DNA of 64,000 nucleotides from Ehretia macrophylla. Its lineage: Eukaryota; Streptophyta; Magnoliopsida; Boraginales; Ehretiaceae. Positions within the stretch are counted from its first letter, which is position 1. Each line of letters opens with the position of its first letter. The position numbers and the translations under genes are program-made. Below, piece by piece: positions 36,692 through 48,242 of this stretch. The DNA lies in NCBI GenBank assembly GCA_037974665.1, contig CM075770.1, positions 67,281,850 through 67,345,849 on the forward strand, read 5' to 3'. The notes under the pieces were generated by a model. That model was not told the DNA's origin. It ran no database searches and saw nothing but the letters and a program-made list of their open reading frames with translations.

Positions 36692-38973
36692 TGTCAGGCC
36701 CCGACCCGACCCCGCAAAAGTCCAAGCCCGGACCCGACACACGGACGGAGTCTCCTCTGTACCGCGGACGATCCGAAAACCCTAAAATCAATATAATACT
36801 TGCGAAAGCCATAAAATAATCAAAACAAAACTTTCTTTATAAACATACATTTCTTATTATCCAACTTTCCAAACCAAAAATGCCATGCATACTACACAAG
36901 TATTTATGCCACTAAACCATTAGCTATTAGCATGCATTTCTTCACTAGTTACACGAGTGTAAGTTACAACTTTACATTCTTTCAGCTTATACAACATAAG
37001 ACCGTAGAGGCCTCAAACTAGAAAATATATACAAGGCTACAAGCCTCAAAATTAAGCGACCTCCACACAATATACATAACAAGCAAGGTTCACACAAAAC
37101 TGGTAACCATCTACCAGCTAAAGCAGAGAAGTGCTATCACGGAAACACCTCCACCTGCTCCTCCTCCTCAATTACCTCGAGAGGGTCTGCTTCAACTACT
37201 CCTGTAAAAACATAGTATAGAGAGGAATGAGCAAAAACTATTGCTCAGTGAGGGCAATTGGTCTCAAGGACGAAGATGAGAGGAGTATGCAATGCAATTA
37301 GCCAAGCAATACATACAAATCATATAGAGATATAATAAAGCCATCAACAAAGCAAGGCAAGCATTAAAGCTATAAACACTCATTCAAAGGATACGATACT
37401 CTTTTCACGAGCAACTTTCATACACGAATTCGATGACGACGCGCCGGGCCAAACCACCTTATAATACCAGTTTGGAATACCCCGAAAGTATCCATCAACC
37501 TACGACCCAAATCTCCCTGGGAGGCAACCCAAGCAAGAAAGGGAATAGCAGCGGAGCTAGAGCAACCAACACTGGCAACCCAAGGCTACCCAGAGAGGCC
37601 CATCACTCACGCGCGAGACACTATGCAATGCAAGACTCGATACAAGACGATAAACAAGCGATAAAGCCACACGTGAGAGAATAACAAAGTAGGTTACTCT
37701 CGCACGCAATAGCAGCAATTGATAAGCAATACAATCCAAAACAACTCAAACAAGTATGTCAAGTAATTATAAGCATTCTATAAGCATAAAGACAAGAAAA
37801 CACACAAAAACACTAATCGGCCCCAACTATCAAAACGCCACCATTTCCAAACGAGCCACGAGTTCTGGAAACCGACTTCGCCAACCCTCCTAGGTCACCA
37901 TAAGGCACGTCTAAAGACCCCAAAACCTTACTTTACCCTAGAACTCGCGCAAAGCCCCGATTTCCCCCTTTCTTGTTTGAACTACAACTCTAACAACCAA
38001 ACACCCAACCAATGCCATAATCGCACTAAAAGTGCTTCCATGGCTTCCCGAAGCAATGCCAACACGCAAAACGAGAAAAATGCTAAAGTCGACCTAAATG
38101 ACCCCGACTTTCCCAAAGGCTTAATTCTCGTTTTTTCCACTACGCAACCCAAACAAACCACACATTTTAGCATTCTAGCGTACCTAGCACATTTCTACAT
38201 CAACAGAAAGCATAACAGCGCAACTTCAACGTTTCAAGGTTTTACTATTCATAAATTACTATTCATTGATCAATTTAAATTGCAATCACAACATTTAACC
38301 GCAGAAAATGTTACAAAGCTATAAATACATGTTCTACAAATGCCAAGGAACATTCTAGAAGCATCAAATTGCTTTAAATAACGATCTACGAATAAATCTA
38401 AAAATTGACAAAGTTAACATACACAACGTATAAATGCACAAATAACATGCTTCCCTCACCTTAGGCACTCCTAGTCGCTAGGAAAACCACGCTAGTCACC
38501 TCGGAAACCACCCCGCACGAGCTCTCGCGAAGATTGATCGATTGGAAGTTGAAAGGTTTTTTTTTTTTTTTCTTCAATGAAGCTCACGGCCTGCTCTCAT
38601 GTTTTGCTGCTGTTTTCTTTTTATTTTGCTTAGTTATTTTAGCTTATAAGTGTTAAATGGTCAACAAGTCAAAGGTCCAAGGTCAAACAACTTAAGACTT
38701 GGTCAAAGGGCCCTATTTTGTGCGTTTTAAAGCCGTTTTAGCTAAGGTAAGATCAATTAAAGCTAGCAACATTTAAAATATAAAATTTAAGTCATCTAAA
38801 TACTAGTTTCACTATTTGCTGAGGACTGAAAATCGTTCTCTAACTATCGCTCCTTAAATGCAATGCACGTTGCGTCGGCGAGAAAGTAACAATTAATTCA
38901 CAAAGAATTCAAGGAAATATAATTTTCAAAATAATAAACAAAGAAAATTCACATTCCGGGCTCGGGTTTTACA
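36692..38973 (-). repeat. Element B 5' LTR
   Basis: 2282 bp, TGTCAGGCC to GTTTTACA. Hairpin at 37677-37701, acidic LTR frame at 37137-37202. It ends against TTCAT (38974-38978), the second target duplication. Confidence 0.95.
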
Positions 38974-38978
38974 TTCAT

Positions 38979-40796
38979 GAGAGAATAAGCCAAAGAGTTT
39001 TCAAGGTTTTCAAAGAAAAAATTCAAAGAAAATCCTAGTTTTTGTCTGTAGAATTTCGTGCCGAGTTGGATTCCGCATTTTGGACACGCATTGCACACAT
39101 TCCTAGGCTTTTATCGCATCAAAGATGAGAGAAAAATTCTAAATCTTAAAACTCATCTTTTGTGTTTTTGCATAGAATTGAATATCGAACAGTTAGAATA
39201 TTAATATGATGTTAGATTATTGCTCCATGCATGCTAGGGATCATTTTTATGCAATCCTGTTAGATTTGAACGGTTGTAGCATAATTATTATTTTTCGGTT
39301 ATTTAAAGTTGATTAATTTGCTAAATGTTGATTATTTTGAGTTGTGTTGATCGAAATCGATTGCTGTCGATTTCTAAAAGTTTGTTAATTAAGTGGTAGC
39401 GCTGTTGTAATGCCGAATTCTCGATTGCGATGTCCGTGCCAAAATCCAGAAATTTCAGCCATGACACACTAGGGTTTTAGGGTTATTGAGCATGATTTGT
39501 TTGTGTTTTGGTTGGTTTCCGAGGGGGCTAATGTAGTTGATTGAATGGGTGAGTGTTTGAAACTAATTTGGAGTTGTTTGGATTAGTAGATTGTAAGATA
39601 TGATTATTTGAAGTTTAGGTTGTCTTTCTTTAAAATGTTAGATTGAGCCTTAGTTGATTGGGTGTGGTTTGAGTGATTGAATTGTGAGTTGTTGATGGGT
39701 AAACTAGGGTTTGATTGTGTGTTTAATGCATGTTCGGTTAGATGGGCTACTTTGTCATCTAACTTAATTATTTGTCATTAAATTGGTTATTGATGTTATT
39801 ATGATGATAATATGATTATTGATGATTATTGATTGATGATTGATGCCGGGGGGTAGGCAGTTCTACTAGACTGTCCTCCTGTCAATGATTGATGTCTATT
39901 ATTATTGCTAAGTCTTTGGTATGTGTGTGCCACCTCTCGGGCAGCATTGGGCTATTGGGTTGATAACGGAATGACTACTAGAGACTACCTCCAGCTCGCA
40001 TGACGGAGGTGTCATAGAGGGCGAGGCTAGTGGGGTACCTCGGGTGCATGAGTTTATAGGAGTCACTAGAAGGCTGTTGTGATCGTGATGGTGTTTGGAG
40101 CTACACCAACTAGTGTATCCTTTATTGAATGGTCATTATAGTTATGTGATGATAGTTTTATTGTTGTTATTGTGTGTTTACTTGCTCAAAGGATTATTTC
40201 CAAGGAGCTTAGTAAACCTTGCTCGAGATCTATCGGATCTTCACTGGGCTTATTTTATATAAGCTCACTTTCTATTATTGCATGCTTACAGGTGTACTTT
40301 CGCAAGATTACGGGCACGTGCCTCCTGAAGAGGAAAATGTGCCTTACGTGGTTGAGTCTTATGTTCCGGAGTCTTATCCTTGATGTTGTATTGTTTTACT
40401 ATCCTGTAAATTAACTTAGTAGACTTTTATATGCTTTGTAGTTCATAATGAAAAAGATGTTGAAAAGATAATGAATTAGTCGATGTTGTCTTAGTAGCCT
40501 TTTTTTTGTTTATAATTAAGTTGCTAGATTGGCTCAATATGTTTTTGTAATGTATATTAAGGTTCATGTATTATGTTGGAACGGAGGCGTATAACGAGGA
40601 ATGTTTATTGTATAATATGGTTATGGTGTATGTTGTTATTTTATTGAGGAGTTGTTTGTTGTATGGTTTGTGGAGTTGATGTATGATGTCTATTGAGGTT
40701 GGTTTAGAGCCTCGGTATCCTATTTACTGTCGTTATACTGCCGAAATTCCGTTGCGTCATGACTGATCGTAGGTGGGGTTGAGTTAGGGCGTGACA
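38979..40796 (+). repeat. Element A 5' LTR, second piece
   Basis: Bases 621-2438 of the LTR, ending GTGACA at 40796. Hairpin at 39737-39763 with one loop change, acidic LTR frame at 40291-40383, and a TATATAA-like box just before the latter (about 40254-40262). Confidence 0.93.
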
Positions 40797-40801
40797 TTTA
40801 A

Positions 40802-40815
40802 GTAGTATCAAAGCG
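40802..40815 (+). promoter_or_regulatory. Element A primer binding site (mutated)
   Basis: Reads TAGTATCAAAGC where B, C and the TRIM have TGGTATCAGAGC, so two G-to-A changes weaken pairing with initiator tRNA-Met. It is followed by the 5' leader with GATTATGTGATT-type repeats (about 40915-41020). Confidence 0.85.
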
Positions 40816-41074
40816 CATGTTAGTTGTCTGCCGGGGTATTCTTGGAATGTGGGTAATGGTCTTAGCCTGAAAGTATGTATGAAAAGAAAGAAAAGTGAAC
40901 TATGTATTAATATGATGAAATGATTAAGTGATTAAGTGATTATGTGATTTAGTGCTTATGTGATTATGTGATCAATTTGTTTATGTGTTTTATATGAGTT
41001 TGTTGTTTATGTGTTAATAGTTGCTTATAACCTGTTTACGTGCTATAACCTGTGCTAACTCTTTGATTAGTAGA

Positions 41075-44000
41075 ATGGCCGGTAGACCAAGGACCAGAGG
41101 TAGGCCCGAGGTAGTAGATGAGACTCCTAGTAATGCGGCACCGGGCCGTGATAGGGGTGATGATCGCTTGGGGGCAGCTATGGAGAGGATTGCTGAGTTA
41201 GTGGCCGGACAGGCACAATTGATCACAGGGCAGGCTGCCCAGACTCAGGCTTGGCAGGCTCAGTTGTTAAATGTGCAGGGTGGAAACCACGGGCGTGGTA
41301 CCCTGAAAGAGTTCTTAGGGTATTATCCACCATGATTTCAGGGGGAGCCAGATGATACGAAGGCTGAGGCGTGGATTAGCAAGATGGAGAAGATTTATGA
41401 TCCTCTTGATTATACCGATGAGCAGAAAGTCTCCTTTGTTGTATACTTGTTAGATGATAAGGCAGAAGAATGGTGGCACATGGTAAGGACTAGCTGGGCG
41501 ACTCAGGGTATTCCGTATGTTTGGGGTACCTTTCTAATGGCTTTGCGGGCAAAGTATGTCTTGAGGATCGCAAGGGAACGGAGAGAGGCAGAGTTTCTAG
41601 CCTTAGTGCAGGGAGATGCTTCAGTGGCTCAGTATGAGGCCACCTTTACTCGATTGTCCCGGTACGCACCGGAGTATGTGGCTGATGAGGAGAGGAGGAC
41701 TTGTAGATTCATGTTGGGGTTGAGGCCCGAGATTCAGGATGTGATGGCTCTGAATTGGTATGATATATTCACTGAGGCTTTTGAGGCAGCTTCTAGACTA
41801 GAGAAGAGAAAGGGGGATCAGCTTGTGTCTAGTCAGCCCAGTAAGAGGCCGTATTAGCCGCAATATCAGCAGAGTATGTATAGGCCTCCCGTACAGCAGG
41901 TTGTATACAGGCCACCAGTTCAGCAGGGTTCTTTTAGGCCACAGGGGCAGCAGAGTTATTATCGGCCTCAGTTTTAGCAGGGGTCATATCAGGTTCAGTC
42001 CTAGTTCAGGTCAGCCCAGTCTCAGGGTCAGTACAGGCCCAGTTTGGTAAGGCCTCAGCAGCAGCAGGCTAGATCAGCTGTTTCTTCAACTCCTGGTTCT
42101 TCTAGGGGCAGTGTTAATGCATCATCACCGCAGTGTACTCACTGCAACCGCACGGGGCATGTGGAGGCCGATTGCAGAGTGAAAGCAGGGATGTGTTTAG
42201 GTTGCGACAGCAATCAGCACAGGGCGAGGGATTGCCCTAGGTATGCGAGGACTGAGGTTCGGATAGTGACTCAAGGTTATCAGGGTCGACCTATGGCCAG
42301 TGCACCATAGCAGCAGCGGGTTCAGGCTCGGGCCTACGCAGTTGACTTAGAGGAGATGCCTAAGGAGACTGCAGTTGTGGAAGGTAACTTCCTTATACTT
42401 GATCAACTTGTTAAAGTGTTGATTGATTTTGGTGCTACACATTCTTTCATTACTCCTGCTTGTGTGCAACGTGTTAATATGCAACTTGAAAGATTGCCTT
42501 ATATGGTTGAGATTAGTGCCTCTTTGACTGATAAGTATGTGACTGGCCTAGTTTGTAAGGATTGTATAATACATGTTAAGGGCATAATTTTCCGTCAAAC
42601 CTTATCTTATTTCCTATCTGGGGGTATGATGTTATCTTGGGTATGGATTGGCTTTCTGAGTATGATGCCCAGTTGAACTGTAGAACCCAGGTAGTACAGT
42701 TTCGTTTGCCAGATCAGCTAGTAGTTGAGGTAGTAGGGAATCGGGGTGCAAAGATGAGTTTTGTTATCTCAGCAACTAAAGCTGTTAAGTTAGTGAGTAA
42801 GGGGTGTTCGGGTTATCTAGCTTATTTGATCAACAAGCCATCTGATAAGCTGCAGCTAGAGGAAGTCCCTATTATTCGGGAATATCCCAATGTATTTCCC
42901 GAGGAGTTGCCAGGGTTACCGCCAGAGAGAGATGTGGAGTTTGTGATTAATCTTATTCCCGGTACTCAACCTATTTCTAAATCAGCGTACCAGATGGCAC
43001 CAGCTGAGTTGAAGGAGTTGAAGACTCAGTTGCAGGAGTTATTGGAGAAGGGATTTATTCAGCAGAGTTCTTCACCTTGGGGAGCTCCTGTTTTATTTGT
43101 GAAGAAGAAGGATGGTACCTTGAGATTGTGTATTGATTACCGTGGTTTGAATCAGGTGACCATCAAGAACAAATATCCTTTGCCACTGATTGACGAGTTG
43201 TTTGATCAACTTCAGGGAGCCAAAGTCTATTTTGAATTTGATTTGAGGCAGGGGTATTATCAGCTTCGGATTCGCACGGAGGATGTTCCGAAGTCTGCCT
43301 TTAGGACTTGGTACGGGCATTATGAGTTTGTTGTTATGCCCTTTGGATTAACTAATGCACCGGCAGCATTCATGGATCTTATGCATCGGGTTTTTCAACT
43401 GTATTTAGACTAGTTCGTGGTAATCTTTATTGATGATATCTTGGTCTATTCTAAATCTGAATCGGAGCACGAGCAACATCTACGGCTTGTCTTACAGAAG
43501 CTACAGGAGCATCAGTTGTTTTCCAAGTTTAGCAAATGTGAATTTTGGCTGCAAAGCATATCTTTTCTTGGCCATGTTATTACACTGAGTGGTATTTCTA
43601 TAGATCCCACTAAGATTAAGGTTGTGATGTATTGGAAACGTCCGGAGAATGTTTCAGAGGTTCGTAGCTTTCTTGGCTTGGCAGGTTATTACCGTAGGTT
43701 TGTCAAGGACTTCTCGAAAATTGCTGGGCCACTTTCTTAGTTGTCTCAGAAACGAACTATCTTTGCTTGTGATGAGAAGTGTGAGAATGGGTTTCAGGAG
43801 TTGAAAAAGAGGTTGACTACTGCTCTAGTCCTTGCTCTACCAGAGGGGACTGATAATATGGCTATTTACAGCGATGCATCCAAGGAGGGCTTGGGATGTG
43901 TTCTTATACAGGATGGCTGAGTTATTGCCTATGCTTCCCGGAAGTTGAAGCCTTATGAGGTGAATTATCTGACTTATGATCTTGAGTTGGCAGCAATTGT

Positions 44001-45759
44001 CTTCGCACTGAAGAAGTGGCGTCATTATCTGTGGGGCAGTAAGTTCGAGATTTTCACTGATCATAAGAGTCTGAAGTACTTGTTCTCACAGAAGGAGTTG
44101 AATATGCGCCAATGGAAATGGATGGAACTTCTTGCAGATTATAATTGTTCTATCAATTATTTGCCTGACAAGGCAAATGTTGTAGCAGATGCTCTCAGCC
44201 AGAACGTGAGTGTTGCTTGTTTGGCTGTCAAGAAATGGGGATTCTTGAGGAATTCGCTTATTGGAGACCGGAGTTGACTCAGGGTGGGGTGATGTGTTCA
44301 CATCTCCGTATTCAACCTTTATTGTTCTCTCAGATCAGGGAAGCTCAGCAGTTTGATGTTAAACTTCAAAAGATCAAGGATCAGATCACATATGATCAGT
44401 CTGACTTTAAACTGCATGAGGATGGTATTCTTCGGTTTCAGAACAGGGTTTGTGTTCCCAATGAACTGGGCTTGAGGCGAGGTATTTTGGAGGAAGCTCA
44501 TAATTCAAAGTATACTATTCATCCCGGTGGAACCAAGATGTATCGGGATTTGAAGCAATATTATTGGTGGAATAACATGAAGAGGGGGGTTGTTCAGTTT
44601 ATATCTAGATGTTTGACTTGTCAGAGGGTGAAAGTCGAGCATCAACGACCTGCAGGGTTGCTTCAGCCGTTGGCTATACCAGAGTGGAAGTGGGAGCATA
44701 TTACGATGGATTTCGTCACTGGTTTGCCTAGAACACCGAGGGGTAATGATGCAGTTTGGGTTGTCGTGGATCGTTTGACGAAGACTGCTCATTTTATTTC
44801 GATCAGGATGGGAGATGAGGTTACAAGGTTGACGGATCTTTATTTGGATCAGATTGTTAGACTTCACGGGATTCCATCTAGTATTGTCTCAGATCAAGAT
44901 CCTCGATTTACTTCTCGTTTGTGGGAGAAACTTCAGGAGACCTTGGGTACTCAGTTGAACTTCAGTACAGCGTATCATCCACAGACCGACGGTCAGTCTT
45001 AGCGGACTATTCAGATTCTGGAAGATATGCTTAGGGCTTGTGTTCTGGTCTTCGGGAAGAATTGGGAGAAAATCTACCACTTGCCGAGTTTGCCTATAAC
45101 AATAGTTATCAAGCTACTATTGGGATGGCACCTTTCGCAGCTCTTTACGGTCGTAAGTGCCGTTCACCTTTATATTGGGACGAGGTTGGGGAGATGAAGA
45201 CTATTGATCTGACTATCATGCCAGAGCTTCTTGAGAAGATTGAGAATGTTCAGTTGATCAGGCAGAGAATGCTTACGGCGCAGAGTAGATTCAAGAGTTA
45301 TGCTGATAAGCGTCATCGGGACTTGGAGTTTGCAGTCGGAGATCGGGTTTTCTTGAGATTGTCTCCTCGTAAGGGGTTTGCTCGTTATGGTAAAGGTGGA
45401 AAGCTGAGTTCGAGATTTGTTTGGCCATTTGAGATTACCAGCAGGGTTGGTAAGTTAGCATATCGGTTGGCTTTGCCAGAGAACTTCTCTAATGTCCACG
45501 ATGTATTTCACGTGTCTAATTTGCAGAAATATAATCCAGATCTTTCTCATATTCTTGAGCCAGAGCGGTTACAGCTTCGTGAGAATCTGACTTATGACGA
45601 GCATCCGATTCGTATTCTTGATCGGATGGAACGAGAGTTGAGGTCGAAGATGATTCCGATGGTTAATGTGTTGTGGAAGCATCACGGCATTGAGGAAGCT
45701 ACTTGGTAGAGACAGGATTAGATGCAACAGCAGTACCCAGATCTGTTCAATACATCAAG
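41075..45759 (+). pseudogene. Element A gag-pol, multiply broken
   Basis: Gag starts MAGRPRTRGRPE. Two CCHC knuckles follow (CTHCNRTGHVEADC and CLGCDSNQHRARDC). Protease has D-F-G (VLIDFGATHSF) in place of D-S/T-G. Reverse transcriptase keeps [10 protein letters not shown] and [10 protein letters not shown], RNase H keeps [10 protein letters not shown], and the integrase HHCC and core are recognisable. Breaks: TGA 41333, TAG 41855, TAG 42308, a frameshift near 42600, TAG 43411, TAG 43738, TGA 43918, a frameshift near 44235, TAG 45000, a frameshift near 45050, TAG 45707. The TAG at 45000 replaces the integrase catalytic Glu in DGQSE. Most stops are C-to-T changes of CAG or CGA, as expected from decay of methylated cytosines in nuclear DNA. 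Confidence 0.93.
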
Positions 45760-45785
45760 TAAGAATTTTGAGAGCAAAATTTCTT

Positions 45786-45799
45786 TAAGGGGGGGAGAA
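45786..45799 (+). promoter_or_regulatory. Element A polypurine tract
   Basis: AAGGGGGGGAGAA immediately before the 3' LTR, the plus-strand priming site. Confidence 0.85.
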
Positions 45800-47177
45800 T
45801 ATGAAACCCCACTTTTCTATCTTATCTCGTTTTGCGTGCTTTATCTCGTTTTGCGTGAATTAACCTGTCTATGTGCTATGTGACTTAGAATATGATAATT
45901 TTAGTATCAATTCTCCTAGAACATGCTAAATGTGCATTCATGAAATTTTCATTAAAAACGGAGTCAGAAATTTTATCGTCGATTTTTAGTGAATAGTATT
46001 TTTGAAACACGTCCGCTAAATTTTTGAAACTGGTCTTTTTAACCCTTCTAGACCTAGTCCACGGACTTTAATAGACCTGTGTTTGATTAAAACAGTTTTA
46101 AAATCGTCTGAGGAATTTATTAGGGTTTTTACACCGACTTTTGCAAAAATCGAGTTTTAAGCCGACTCGGGTGAAATTGTTTGGTTATAAACCTTCTTGT
46201 CACCTAAAAATAACCTACTTGAGCTATCTTGGGTGTCGAATAATTGTTTTGAACTTTGGTGATCAAGAAAATGCATTTAAAGTCCAGAAAACACAAAAAT
46301 ACTAAGTTAATTCAACTTTGACTTTATTTAAAATGTTGACCTTTAAGCTTATATCACCAACACACATTGCAAAAGCACAAAAACACCTTCCATTTCACAC
46401 ACATGGCCGAGAGTTTCATGGGAGAATAAGCCAAGGAGTTTTCAAGGTTTTCAAAGCAAAATTTCAAAGAAAAACCTAGTTTTTGTCTGTAGAATTTTGT
46501 GCCGAGTTGGATTCTGCTTGTTGGGCATTCATTGCACGCATTCCTAGGCTTTTATCGCATCAAAGGTGAGAGAAAAATTCTAGATCTCAAAACTCATCTT
46601 TTGTGTTTTTGCGTAGAATTGACTATCGAACTATTAGAATGTTAATCTGATGTTAGATTATTGCTCCATGCATGCTAGGGATCATTTATATGTAATCCTG
46701 CGAGATTTGAACGGTTGTAGCATAATTATTATTTTTCGGGTATTTAAAGTTGATTAATTTGCTAAATGTTGATTATTTTGAGTTGTGTTGATCGGAATCG
46801 ATTGTCGTCGATTTCTAAAAGTTTGTTAATTACGTGGTAGCGCCATTGTAATGCTGAATTTTCGATTGTGATGTCCGTGCCAAAATTCGGAAATTTCAGC
46901 CATGACACACTAGGGTTTTAGGGTTATTGAGCATAATTTGGATGTGTTTTGGTTGGTTTCCGATGGGGCTAATGTAGTTGATTGAATGGGTGAGTGTTTG
47001 AAACTGATTTGGAGTTGTTTGGATTAGTAGAATGTAAGATATGATTATTTGAAGTTTAGGTTGTCTTTCTTTAAAATGTTAGATTGAGCCTTAGTTGATT
47101 GGGTGTGGTTTGAGTGATTGAATTGTGAGTTGTTGATGGGTAAACTAGGGTTTGATTGTGTGTTTAATGCATGTTCG

Positions 47178-47204
47178 GTTAGATGGCCTACTTTGTCATC
47201 TAAC
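47178..47204 (+). promoter_or_regulatory. Conserved LTR hairpin, family 1 type copy
   Basis: Stem arms GTTAGATGG and TCATCTAAC form nine pairs (one G-T) around the nine-base loop CCTACTTTG. Family-1 copies are at 39737-39763 (+), 3693-3719 (-), 5480-5506 (-), 26440-26466 (-) and 31685-31711 (-). In the two older minus-strand copies an A-T pair became G-T, which keeps pairing on the sense strand only. Confidence 0.75.
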
Positions 47205-47731
47205 TTAGTTATTTGTCGTTAAATTGGTTATTGATGTTATTATGATGATAATATTATTATTGATGATTATTGATTGATGATTGATGTCAGGAGGTAGACA
47301 GTTCTGCTAGACTGTCCTCCTGTGAATGATTGATGTTTATTATTATTGTTGAGTCTTTGGTATGTGTGTACCACCTCTCAGGCAGCATCGGGCTATCGGG
47401 TTGATAACGGCATGACTACCAGAGACTACCTCCAGCTCGCATGACGGAGGTGTCATGGAGGGCGAGGCTAGTAGGGTACCTCGGGTGCGTGAGTTTATGG
47501 GAGTCACAAGAAGGCTGTTGTGATCGTGATGGTGTTTGGAGCTACACCAACTAGTTTATCCTTTATTGAATGGTCATTATAGTTATGTGATGATAGTTTT
47601 GTTGTTGTTATTGTGTGTTTACTTGCTCAAAGGATTATTTCCAAGGAGCTTTGTAAACCTTGCTCGAGATCTATCAGATCCTCACTGGGCTTATTTTATA
47701 TAAGCTCACTTTCTATTATTGCATGCTTACA

Positions 47732-47824
47732 GGTGTACTTTCGCAAGATTACGGGTACGTACCTCCTGAAGAGGAAAATGTGCCTTACGTGGTTGAGTCT
47801 TATGTTCCGGAGTCTTATCCTTGA
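47732..47824 (+). CDS. Short acidic LTR frame, family 1 (no known function)
   Basis: From GGT straight after TGCTTACAG to TGA, 30 codons: starts GVLSQDYGYVPPEEENV and ends ESYVPESYP-stop. There is no ATG at its start, so translation would need splicing or an upstream start. Other copies: 40291-40383 (+), 2276-2368 (-), 3012-3113 (-), 25810-25911 (-), 31070-31171 (-). The last three are longer by exactly three codons (ENV). A TATATAA-like box lies about 35 bases upstream, so the site may instead be near a transcription start. Listed as a candidate only. Confidence 0.35.
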   Translation, partial: GVLSQDYGYVPPEEENVPYVVESYVPESYP

Positions 47825-48242
47825 TGTTGTATTGTTTTACTATCTTGTAAATTAACTTAGTAGACTTTTATATGCTTTGTAGTTCATAATGTAAAAGATG
47901 TTGTAAAGATAATGAATTAGAAGATGTTGTCTTAGTAGCCTTTCTTTTGTTTATAATTAGCTTGCTAGATTGGCTCAATATGTTTTTGTAATGTATATTA
48001 AGGTTCATGTATTATGTTGGAACGGAGGCGTATAACGGGGAATGTTTATTGTATAATATGGTTATGATGTATGTTGTTATTTTATTGGAGAGTTGTTTGT
48101 TGTATGGTTTGTGGAGTTGATGTATGATGTTTATTGAGGTTGGTTTAGAGCCTCGGTATCCTATTTACTATCGTTATACTGCTGAAATTCCGTTGCGTCC
48201 TGACTGATCGTAGGTGGGGTCGAGTTGGGGCATGACATGGGG

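Larger units (their letters stand above)
21765..38973 (-). mobile_element. Element B: Ty3/gypsy element nested in A, itself interrupted by C
   Basis: Minus-oriented, with TGTCACGCCCCGACC at the left and GGGTTTTACA at the right, and exact TTCAT duplications. The LTRs are 21765-24028 (2264 bp, 3' LTR) and 36692-38973 (2282 bp, 5' LTR). They differ by scattered substitutions and a few small indels (roughly 1-2% by eye), so insertion was fairly recent. Without C the element is about 9.5 kb. Order in the minus direction: primer binding site, gag, protease-RT-RNase H, (element C), integrase, polypurine tract. Its LTR belongs to family 2, distinct from A, C and D but sharing the hairpin and acidic-frame features. 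Confidence 0.95.
21145..48237 (+). mobile_element. Element A: autonomous-type Ty3/gypsy element, dead, with nested insertions
   Basis: Begins TGTGAAAC at 21145, ends GACATGACA-like at 48237, and is flanked by exact TGGGG duplications (21140-21144 and 48238-48242). The 5' LTR is split by element B (21145-21764 and 38979-40796). The two pieces total 2438 bp, exactly the length of the 3' LTR (45800-48237). The interior (40797-45799) holds a primer binding site, gag, protease, RT, RNase H, integrase and a polypurine tract. Without insertions the element is 9879 bp. The integrase ends in a chromodomain-like tail, as in Tekay/Del chromoviruses. The coding region has many stops and three frameshifts. 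By eye its LTRs differ more from each other than those of B or C, in keeping with its being the oldest. Confidence 0.95.
45800..48237 (+). repeat. Element A 3' LTR
   Basis: 2438 bp; the first dinucleotide is TA where the 5' LTR has TG. Hairpin 47178-47204 (perfect nine-pair stem), acidic LTR frame 47732-47824. A second small hairpin is at 47440-47457 (CATGAC, GGAGGT, GTCATG). Ends GACA at 48237, followed by TGGGG. Confidence 0.95.
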
